Positions 50,605 through 64,000 of a stretch of 64,000 bases of DNA are shown here, one piece after another. The notes under the pieces are model-generated. The model searched no databases, was not told the DNA's origin, and was given only the letters and a program-made list of their open reading frames with translations. The position numbers and the translations under genes were made by a program. Positions within the stretch are counted from its first letter, which is position 1; each line of letters begins with the position of its first letter. Origin of the DNA: Biomphalaria glabrata (lineage: Eukaryota; Mollusca; Gastropoda; Planorbidae); assembly GCF_947242115.1 (NCBI RefSeq), contig NC_074711.1:7037934-7101933 (forward strand), read 5' to 3'.

Positions 50605-50905
50605 AAGCTGACATAGAAGAGAGCACCTGAATGCATCGGCGGGGTCACGGATGCATGCGGCCTCAGAACGAGACAGCTGGAGGTCACTCACAAAAGCCGC
50701 GGGATACACTTTTGAAACCAAAAGAAATTCCAGACGCAGACGGCGAAAAGATAATCTTAATCGACCACCGACGGACAATGGTTATGCTCGCCCTGTATGT
50801 GTCAAAATATGTAGGTCACATCTGGGGCTGTGTAGCCACAGGAAATACTGCACTCATCATTAATCTTCGGACTCGAAGTCTAGCCTTATTATTTAATATT
50901 TTTTA
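50605..50905 (+). mobile_element. LINE 3' end (zinc-finger family A), best preserved copy
   Basis: The plus strand reads ERDSWRSLTKAAGYTFETK, an arginine-rich linker and VKICRSHLGLCSH, then a stop and an ATT-rich tail. This is the usual C-terminus of a large class of animal non-LTR ORFs (D/R-x-W-R-x-L motif plus terminal finger). Confidence 0.85.
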
Positions 50906-51954
50906 AAGGAATGTCCAAGAAGATATTTTGTTGAATCAAGCAGTTTGTTATTCGGATATCGACTTCTCCCACATTGAATCTCCCTATCCTCATCTTTACA
51001 CCAATAGCCTATAATAGATCTTGCTGAAGAGAATGATTACCCAGTGAAAGGAATAATCCTCTAAAATTTCCTGCATGCCAACCCTAGTGGACGCATTTCT
51101 GTATATAGATAGCTCAGGTATCAACGATCTACCGGAATAAAATTTATTCTCAACCATTGAACGTGCGTACTCTAATTTGCAAATCATGTTATTCTTTGCA
51201 CACAACTATTCTAAAACATAAAACTAATAGGCCCATTATCCTACAACCTATTTGTGCCATGCAGCATTATCTTACTATGTTGAAAATTGAAATAAAGACA
51301 AGGTATGGTAACAAAAATGTTAGGCTAATCAATGCCCAGGTCTCAGAATGTGCGAAGTGTTCCGTTAAATGAATAAAAAGTTTGGGAAACTCAGCACTAT
51401 GTCGCAGTACTCATTCTTTGGAGTTTAGTATATTATTTAAAACAGTATTTACAATATTTTCAACTATCTAATTTTCATCACGTGACCCTTTTCGTTGAGC
51501 TCGAATGGCCTACTGCCAGTTTTCTGCTCTCTTGTGTGACTCACAAAGTATGGCACCTGTAATGTAGAAATGACCTCTTGTAAGATCATGCATGCACGTG
51601 ATCAGTTTGATCATTGTTAAATAAACCATTATTTTATAAAGCACCTTTGTTAACCGAAAAGAAAGCCTGTAGCTTTACAGAAAATTATCCAATATACCTA
51701 TCATAAATTAAATTAATTTGTTTGGTTATAGAGAGAACCTTCAGTTTCTTCTTTTATTCCAGCGAAACTCCATGGAAACCCAGATTTAGATTATTTCAAA
51801 ATGTCTATACTACTATGTTCTCATTAGGTTAAAAGCTCTGACAAATAAATTGCTTTAATAATCCATTAATTTAATTACACATGCCAAACTATTGTAACCA
51901 AAGATACAACCATCTACCTACAAACTCTTGAAGACAAGAACTACATGTAAATGT

Positions 51955-51975
51955 TTTTTATTTTTATTCAATGAT
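51955..51975 (-). terminator. Candidate polyadenylation signal of ATP5F1B
   Basis: AATAAAAATAAA-type hexamers on the minus strand lie about 275 nt past the stop at 52247, the first such signals after it. Confidence 0.45.
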
Positions 51976-52246
51976 TCCAACTTTCAAAACATTTGATAAG
52001 CATAAACTTTTCTAACAAATTTGAATGTTGGAAATTTTATTAAGAAAAAAACAATCAGCAACCCCACATTCAGAAATTTGTTTATAGCTGACAACTATTT
52101 ATAGTACATATTGATCCTAAACTTTTAACATTGGACCACAAAAAATTCCTGTCTTATCACAACTTAGGCATGTTCCAGTCATTGACATGCTTGCAGACAC
52201 ACAGTACAATAAAATTAAACTATTTTGAAATCTATGTGCTATTTGC

Positions 52247-57237
<4,991 letters not shown>

Positions 57238-57441
57238 GATGGCGACCCGGCGAAGGACAAATGTAGAAGTCACGTGCCCCTGCTGCACTATGGGTAGGAT
57301 TGTTAGTATTCTTTTGAATTGAAGTCTGTTTAGTCTTCATTTGACCTAGGTCAGATTGTAAAAAAAAAAACAAGGAAAAAAAAGTAAAACAATTTAAGCT
57401 CTTTCTCGCGATTCCCCTGTGTTTTGTTCCAAGCAATAATA

Positions 57442-57526
57442 ATAATAAGGCTTGTCTTCGAGTCCGAAGATTAATGAGAAATGCAGTATTTCCCGTGGCT
57501 ACGCTACCCAAGCTGTGACCTACATA
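57442..57526 (-). mobile_element. Severely truncated LINE 3' end (family A) with perfect target duplication
   Basis: The 85-bp insert begins at the ATT-rich tail and carries the family words aaggcttgtcttcgagtc and aagctgtgacctacata. A 15-bp exact duplication, ttccaagcaataata, flanks it at 57427-57441 and 57527-57541. It lies about 200 bp upstream of the ATP5F1B start codon. Confidence 0.92.
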
Positions 57527-57599
57527 TTCCAAGCAATAATAGAATCTATAAATCTGGGTAGAGGTAGAGTCTATGTATCACTCAATGCTGTTAGCTTAT

Positions 57600-58239
57600 G
57601 GGCAGTGGCGTCACTAGGATGGTATTCCCCCGGTCCCTCCACCCCCCAAAAAAAATATTCACGTTGGTTTGTTCTATTGTTGAACAATGATTTAATTACC
57701 TACATTCTTTGATAGCTACACACCTGTTAAATGATTGTCGATTATATTTTTTTTTATTTGAAAAGTCCGTTGTTTCTAACATTTTATCAATAGCTGTTAG
57801 GCTTTAAATGTATTAAAATGTAAAGTTATAAAATTTTAAACTGTCTGAACATATGCTTTGTATATTAGATCTTACAAGATATTAAGGAAGCTGTTATACC
57901 CTATTCTGTTAGGTTAGTAACGTCGAATGAGACAAAACAAACTTTCGTAAATAAATAGAATAAAACTCTCTTTCAAATTTAAAGTTATCTTTTCTGAATT
58001 TAAAATGTGTAAACTTGGGAATAACGTCATCACAGTCAATATTTCTAACAATGTCATTTTCAATAGACAAAACTATCAGATATGAAAGTCGTTTCTGCCA
58101 GAGATACAGTTGATGTCTTAGTGAAAGTAGATCTGTTGATAAAAATTATTTGAAGTCCCAATGAGATATAAATTGTAAAAAATCAAGCACTGCTCCAGTT
58201 TTTTTTTTCTTTCTGCAAGATTAAATGTTTTAAATTATA
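57600..58239. other. Upstream flank of ATP5F1B, no gene recognised
   Basis: At 57604 the stretch cagtggcgtcactaggatgg resembles the terminus of a hAT-type element; no partner end was found. The rest is AT-rich. Confidence 0.4.
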
Positions 58240-58620
58240 TATACTTCTCCACGGATTCACGACATTGAAGCTGAATTGCCATGTATCTGAGTTTCGACTT
58301 TTAGCTTCCGGAACGTATCTTGTCTTATTCTATTGTGTTCGGTTCTGATATGAAAAAATATGCGTTGGTTATGTCGAGGTAGCTTATAATTAGCACCCTT
58401 TTTCTTGTAATTAGGGTGTGAGCTGGTCCAATACTAATTTATTATACACTCATTTTATCATTTCTTCATTTCATTTGTTCATACGCCCATCTTCGGCCAG
58501 TTTAATATCTGCTTTTTCATTGCCTTCTAATTCAATGTGAGTTGGAATCCATTGAAAAGCAGTTTTCTTGCTATTGTCGTTAAGTTTTAAAAGAGCTGTT
58601 CTGAGTTAGAGTAAAACAAT
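58240..58620 (-). mobile_element. LINE RNase H domain fragment (family E)
   Basis: The minus strand reads FQWIPTHIELEGNEKADIKL, the RNase H block of I/Jockey-like non-LTR polymerases. In another frame it continues RIFFHIRTEHNRIRQ, the usual downstream region (FRLRTGHNRL in better copies). Several stops and frameshifts interrupt it. Confidence 0.75.
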
Positions 58621-58745
58621 ATCAAGGAAAACAATCTTGTTCACTATTTTGTTTTAACAAACATGACTTTATGAGTTTCTTTGTGTGTGTCCTTTTTACG
58701 TTGATACTTAATTTGATGTGTTTCCTCAAGCTAGATTAGACCATG

Positions 58746-58990
58746 CGGGGGAAAGCGTGGTCGAGAAGCTAAGTAAGCTTGGCTACCCATGAAGGGGACT
58801 CGATGTTCGATACCTGACTCGAACAGAGCCTAAAGGCAGCCTATAAAGGCAGCATGGAAAATCTTATCCCAGATAGGCCTACCCCTTCCCCCCCCCCCCC
58901 ACTGGTCCACAAATGAAATTGGCGCTCTGAGCATGCTAATCATGAAAGTAGCGCTATATAAAAGCTATTATTAATATAATTATTATTATT
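58746..58990 (+). mobile_element. SINE family 3
   Basis: The head gggggaaagcgtggtcgag is tRNA-like. It has a poly-C tract, ctgagcatgct and a gcgctatataaaagc 3' part followed by an ATT tail. The 3' part recurs at 29925-30010. Confidence 0.55.
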
Positions 58991-59074
58991 ATTATGTTAG
59001 AAACGAACGAGTATTCATTCTCTGGCACTGCATGGGTTGTGTTTCGTTAAAGGGAAACAAAATTCCCTTTATCA

Positions 59075-61085
59075 GTTTCCACTGAGGAATTTTCTGGTGA
59101 TGTGGCAGGTCTGCAGCAGTGCCGCCCTATGAAAGGCAACGAGAATGTTCCTAGGAATGCCAAGAGCCTTGGAGGTATCTGTGAGGTCAGTTATTATTAT
59201 CCCCTCGGTAGATATAACAATTGGGTATATTGTTGTTTTAGTTAACTTCCATAAACGCTTAATCTCCAAGTCTAAGTTCCCATAATTTCGTTGTTTTTCC
59301 AACTCATTTTTTTTTTAAATTATGAGATAGTGGTACGGCGATGTCAGTAATGGTAGCGGCTTTTTCTTTTTTATCGATGAGCAGCAGATCAGAGCGATTA
59401 AAATCTACCGTTTTGTCGGTCAAAACAGGCCCATCCCAGTACAGCAGATGATCAGTAGACTCGATAACCTCTTGTGGTGAGTATTTGTAATAAGGAGGAG
59501 TATCCTTACAGATCAAATTATGTGTCAAAGCCAGTGCTGGTGTATTAACTTTGCAACTTGGTTATGGCGACCTAGGTAGGCAGATTCTGAAAGGGCTGAA
59601 CATCCTGATATTTAGTGTTCAATTGGCTCACCCACATTTCCGGCATTTGTCAACATTATTGAGTTTTAGAATATGCTTCTCGTAATTTTTTGTCCTAATT
59701 ATCCTGTCCTATATCGCTGTAACAAAGCCTTCAGTTTCAGGGTAGGGATGGCCTGCTTTGAGCCATGCTAAGGAAGCAGCCTTGTCAATGTTGTCCCCAT
59801 CTAATAAAGCCAGGAATTTTCCGTGGAGTGTTTTTTCTTCCCATTGGCGAATCTCATGTCCAAACCGACATTAAAATCAACATTGTGTAGGTTCATAGGA
59901 ATTGCTTCGGAGTCGTATTTGCGTAGGAAGGAAACTACTTCATTGCTGGAGGCGTGCAGTTTTGATCGTATTTTTGAAACTTGCATCTTTACACAATATG
60001 AAGATGTTCTGCAATCCTCGACCTCCATCCTTCCTGGGAAGGTATAATCTTATGGCGGAGGGCTTGGGGTGCAAACATCGAAATTTGGTTAATAATTTTC
60101 TCGTGAGCCTGTCAATGTCACGTAGGTCGGTGTCAGCCCATTTTATGACGCCGAAAATGTAAAGGAGCACTGGGACGGCCCAGCTATTTATTGCAGTGAT
60201 GAGGTTACTGCCAGACAGTTTAGAGTTAAAAATTGTATGTACTCTTTGCTTATGTAGGACGTAATCATCTTCTTTTTTGAAGTAAGGTCTGTATTATATA
60301 AGATAAGATAAGATTTACCAAGAAAGTCCTCTTTTAATTTTTATGGTTTAAATTGGCATTCTGGTTTATTCCAAGATGTTCATAAAGGGAGTCAGAGTTC
60401 AGTTCTTCGACGCCTTCGAATGCAATGTTAGTGTTCGCTGCTTTGCCCCTTTTTTATGCTTATGATATCACACTTAGCCAAGCTAAAAGACATGCAGATA
60501 TCGTCACTAAAGCGTTTTACCGTTTTAATTAAGGTGTGTAACTTTTGCTCGGTCTCTGCATATAGCTTTAAATCATCCATGTTCAACAGGTAAGACACAC
60601 ATTTTTTTACATTTAGTGTCAACTCCAAAACCGTAATTTAGGTATTGTAGTGGATTAATCGCTAGGCAGAACCAGAGCAAAGATAGAGAGCCATCCTGGT
60701 ATAACCCCTTCTTGTGTGCACAGAACCTAGTTTATCACGATATCTTCCAATTATCCATACAGACTTTCAACAGTTGTTTTATTCTTGGGTTGATTCTATG
60801 AATTTCCAAGGTTTTCATCAGCCAATCATGCGGAACTGAATCGAATGCTTTTTTGTAGTCTAAGTAGCACGTGTAAATTTCTCTTTCTTCTATTTGCTTG
60901 ATGCAATATAATACCATCTATAGTTAGCTGTACTTTACAGCCCATCGACTCTTCAATGCAACCTTGTTGTTCATCTGCTAGTAGCTTATGGGTAGAACAA
61001 AATTTATACATTTTACTTTTTAATAGTGAAGTTAATATTTTATACATAACTGACAGACATGTGATAGGGCGGTAGTTTGATGGTT
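59075..61085 (-). mobile_element. R2-like LINE, 5' truncated and broken
   Basis: In order on the minus strand: NYRP-type block and MYKILTSLL (near 61040), LLADEQQGC, DYKKAFDSVPHDWLMKTLEI (about 60820-60870), the palm box YLLNMDDLKLYAE (about 60570), then CLHPKPSAIRLYLPRKDGGRGL and NRSDLLLIDKKEKAATITDI in the C-terminal endonuclease-like region. The palm has MDD in place of the common ADD. At least four frame breaks separate the pieces. Clade assignment to the R2/R4 group rests on these motifs. Confidence 0.85.
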
Positions 61086-61129
61086 GATTCGGATCACCTT
61101 ATTATTATTATTATAAAGCACCAAGTAGG

Positions 61130-61963
61130 CTATATCTACAAAGATGCACTATACAAAAGCAATGCTATATTTCTGTTACACCTAGGCCTATCTCATGGAA
61201 ATTGTTAGGTTCCTTAAAGGACATTGACTGTGACCTTGATACTATTTCTAATGAAGAGATAAAGACAGACTTCATGTTTATCATCGAAAGCATTGCAATT
61301 TGTAGTTTGCACATGAAATGTAGGTGCATCTTAATTCTTTTTAAACAAATGCTAGCTAATGAAATTAGGCTTTATCATTTCCCTTAGCTGAAAGTGAAAT
61401 GGTTGAAAAGAACAAGTCTTATTTGTATTCCTTGATTGTGGAATTCGAAAGCAAATTTTAAGACGTCAGCAACTTGGAACTAGTTTTCAATACCCTCAGC
61501 TCACCATTTAATGCAGAAGCTGACATACCTCCATATGACATACCTCCAAGAAAATTGTGACCTGAAAGAGAAGTTCCAGTTAGTTCTTTCGTAGGAGTTT
61601 CATGGGTGCCAGAAGCTGTATATCCGCACTTGAAAAAACTTAGCTGTTAAATCTTCACATTATTTGGAACCACATACATCTGTGAACATACTTTTTTTTT
61701 TGTTTGAAAATTATCAAGTGTTAGAACAGGTCAATGCTTATTGACTGTAATTTGACAGCAGTCACAAGGATAACAATAAGTAAGCTAGTTCCATGGTTCC
61801 GTACATTATGCACGAGAGTAGCCAGTTCAATACTTCATATTAAGTACACATATATATTTATGGTGAAATGGTGTGATGTAAATAGACGGTAGCGAAATTT
61901 TAAAAAATCATTCGTAAAATTAGTTAAGAAATTAACTCTTGTTATAATTCCTCAATTGGGAAT

Positions 61964-62019
<56 letters not shown>

Positions 62020-62086
62020 ATATATGCGCCCCCCACCCAAATTTTGTTTAATGCGGCCCTCGGCAGAAAAAGGTTGCCCACCCCTG
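61130..62086 (+). mobile_element. hAT DNA transposon fragment (GTF2IRD2-like transposase) with right terminus
   Basis: Plus-strand pieces in three frames match the C-terminal half of a hAT transposase: LFKQMLANEIRLYHFP, LSSPFNAEADIPPYDIPPR, YPHLKKL and FGTTYICEHTF. The right end, read inward, is caggggtgggcaaccttttt, a classic hAT terminus, at 62067-62086. A TA microsatellite (61974-62026) lies just inside it. The left end was not found, so the element is 5' truncated. Confidence 0.8.
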
Positions 62087-62221
62087 TTCTATACCATATT
62101 CATATTGTGGCGTTGTAAAGAATATTCCATTTTGTAATCCATTTTGTTCATTTTTTAAAATCTATCGTTCATTAGTTATTAAATCCCTTAAAAAAAGTCA
62201 TGTTAAATAACGATGGTGTTT

Positions 62222-62590
62222 TTTTAGCGGCCCCCGAAAGGGGAAAAGACGCTATTAGTTTTGTGCGAAATGTCTGTCCATCTGTCCCGTTTAGATCTCG
62301 TAAACTAGAAAAGATATTGAAAATCCGACATCACAGTATTTTAGACCATTCAAAGTTCTGATGCAACGGCTACTTTTTTTTTTCTGAAAGCGAAAAAATA
62401 TAATTTTTAAAATCAGTTATGCAACAAGTTTTTTAAAGAGAAAAAGCTAATTAGTATGCATTATAAGTTAGACCTAAATTAAAAAGAATAGTAATCTTGT
62501 AAATGTCATTTTCGTGAACAATTTTTTTTATTGCTGAATATTTCCTTTCTAATTTAATTGAGCATTCGAATAAGAGATTGATCCTTTTCA
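62222..62590. repeat. Repeat starting gcggcccccgaaaggggaaa, probable dispersed element
   Basis: It has a small GC hairpin (gccccc/ggggaa), then tgtctgtccatctgtcccg and a long AT-rich body. Sharp GC contrast with the flanks suggests a mobile origin; no frame or termini are proven. There is only one copy in this window. Confidence 0.35.
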
Positions 62591-62629
62591 AAACAATTAC
62601 ATCTATTATAAGACTTCAGTTAGGCCAGG

Positions 62630-62900
62630 AGAGGCGCGGTAGCTGAGCGGTAAAGCGCTTGGCTTCCGAACCGGGGGCCCCGGGTTCGAATCCTGGTGAA
62701 GACTGGGATTTTCAACTTCGGAATCCTTAGGTGCCCCTGAGTCCACCCAGCTCCAATGGGTACCTGATATTAGCTGTGGAAAAGTAAAGGCGGTTGGTCG
62801 TTGTGCTGGCTACATGACACCCTCGCTAACCGTAGGCCACACAAAACAGATGAACTTTACATCATCTGCCCTATAGACCACAAGGTCTGAAAGGGGAACT
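62630..62900 (+). mobile_element. tRNA-derived SINE (family 1), best preserved copy
   Basis: 271 bp with near-consensus Pol III boxes: A box tagctgagcgg and B box ggttcgaatcc. The core is cacccagctccaatgggtac and the 3' end is caaggtctgaaaggggaact. A perfect 12-bp target duplication, agttaggccagg, lies at 62618-62629 and 62901-62912. This is the youngest-looking of at least 12 copies in the window. Confidence 0.95.
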
Positions 62901-62937
62901 AGTTAGGCCAGGTTCACATCTAACTTTGCATTCACTT

Positions 62938-63048
62938 GCACCTATCCTTTGATCTGCTGTACCGTTGGGGCACTACACAAGATCTGTCAACCTTCTTTCT
63001 CCATTCTTATCTCTCATTTGTCTTTGATATAATTTCATTTGGATGTTC
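62938..63048 (-). mobile_element. LINE 3' fragment (family B)
   Basis: It matches the 3' end of the 46.9-kb LINE fragment: acctatccttt, ccgttggggcac and tttctccattc. It is strongly 5' truncated. Confidence 0.75.
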
Positions 63049-63429
63049 TTTCTGAAAATATTGAACCCTGCCTGGGTGGACCACTTCGGGGGCCGATTTT
63101 GAGTTTGTGTTTCCACACAAACTGTCTTTGTAATCTTGTTTTTTTTTTCAAATTACTTTTTTTTTATAACTTAAATTTTTTTTATTTCTTTAAAGTGATA
63201 AAAAATGTGCTTTGCAATCTTTAGCAAATGTTTAACGCCTTTATGTTTGTAGAACTTTTAAACAAAATCTAGTTGGCAACAGTGACAGTCAATTTGCGTC
63301 CTTGACATTCATTAGTTTCATCGTGAAGATCTTCAAGTCCTTCAGTTTCTATGTAGCTTTTGTGTTTCATGTACACTTACATGTTCATTCTTTAAATAGG
63401 ACATAAAAGGACGCTTGTGTACCAGACTC

Positions 63430-64000
63430 TTTTGACTTGAAAGAAAAAAAGGAAAAAGAAGGAAAGAAAAAAAAAAGAAAGAAAGAAAGAAGGGAATAAA
63501 GAAAGTGAAAGAAATAAGGGAAGAAAGAAAGAAATAAGGGAAGAAAGAAAGTGAAAGAAATAAGGGAAGAAAGAAAGAAAATAAGGGAAGAAAGAAAGAA
63601 ATAAGGGAAGAAAGAAAGTGAAAGAAATAAGGGAAGAAAGAAAGTGAAAGAAATAATGGAAGAAAGAAAATGAAAGAAATAAGGGAAGAAAGAAAATGAA
63701 AGAAATAAGGGAAGAAAGAAAGTGAAAGAAATAAGGGAAGAAAGAAAGTGAAACAAATAATGGAAGAAAGAAAATGAAAGAAATAAGGGAAGAAAGAAAA
63801 TGAAAGAAATAAGGGAAGAAAGAAAGAAAGAAAGTGAAAGAAATAAGAGAAGAAAGAAAGTGAAAGAAATATGGGAAAAAAGAAAATGAAATAAATAAGG
63901 GAAGAAAGAAAGAAATAAGGGAAGAAAGAAAGTGAAAGAAATATGGGAAGAAAGAAAATGAAATAAATAAGGGAAGAAAGAAAGTGAAAGAAAGAAGGGA
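63430..64000. repeat. Purine-rich tandem array (about 26-bp unit), running off the window
   Basis: Units of gggaagaaagaaagtgaaag plus aaata vary by small indels and substitutions. Almost every base is A or G on the plus strand. The 123-codon frame on the other strand is a by-product (Phe/Ser/Leu/Pro only). Confidence 0.95.

Larger units (their letters stand above)
44998..52246. other. Intergenic region between P4H-like and ATP5F1B genes, packed with repeats
   Basis: No host gene was recognised. Contents: a TA microsatellite (about 45100), a 3.2-kb TIR element (45694-48910) containing two LINE fragments, a 31-bp tandem array, a TIR-like remnant at 50104, a LINE 3' end at 50605-50905, and the ATP5F1B 3' UTR (about 51960-52246). 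Confidence 0.65.

Noticed and set aside
62630-62710. Possible tRNA gene
   Set aside because: Pol III boxes are good but the sequence continues into a conserved SINE body with a target duplication; the acceptor arm does not pair as in a tRNA.
63385-63756. 123-codon minus-strand frame rich in Phe, Ser and Leu
   Set aside because: It is a by-product of the purine-rich tandem array; no coding signal.

Overview
AT-rich animal DNA with short exons, canonical GT-AG introns and many decayed transposon copies. Gene content, intron density and the repeat families suggest a mollusc, most likely a gastropod; the species is an inference. No retrovirus, LTR or Polinton copy was recognised.

Five protein-coding genes were reconstructed exon by exon with consistent splice phase. 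(1) 1418-10539, minus: FHIP2A/FAM160B1-like FHF-complex protein. The start codon is inside; the 3' end runs off the left edge through a 37-bp minisatellite (1-1279). (2) 13810-17288, plus: a small WBP1/VOPP1-family membrane protein with WW-binding motifs, head-to-head with gene 1. (3) 27835-33270, plus: a GLCCI1/FAM117-family protein with a long AT-rich downstream tract. (4) 40187-44997, minus: a membrane-anchored 2-oxoglutarate/Fe(II) prolyl 4-hydroxylase-like enzyme, convergent with gene 3. (5) 52247-57237, minus: complete ATP synthase beta subunit (ATP5F1B), 10 coding exons.

The most notable signal is in ATP5F1B. Four introns carry related box C/D snoRNA candidates on the sense strand, each ending about 70-85 nt before the 3' splice site. 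All share an 11-nt guide to the 18S rRNA tract also paired by U14, but with the D box directly abutting the guide.

Between the genes lie tRNA-derived SINEs (at least 12 copies of one family, two with perfect target duplications), several non-LTR (LINE) fragment families including an R2-like one, and hAT-type DNA transposon remnants. There are also several minisatellites, including a purine-rich array at the right edge. Genes 1 and 4 carry local duplications of splice-site segments. The five genes show no evident functional linkage.
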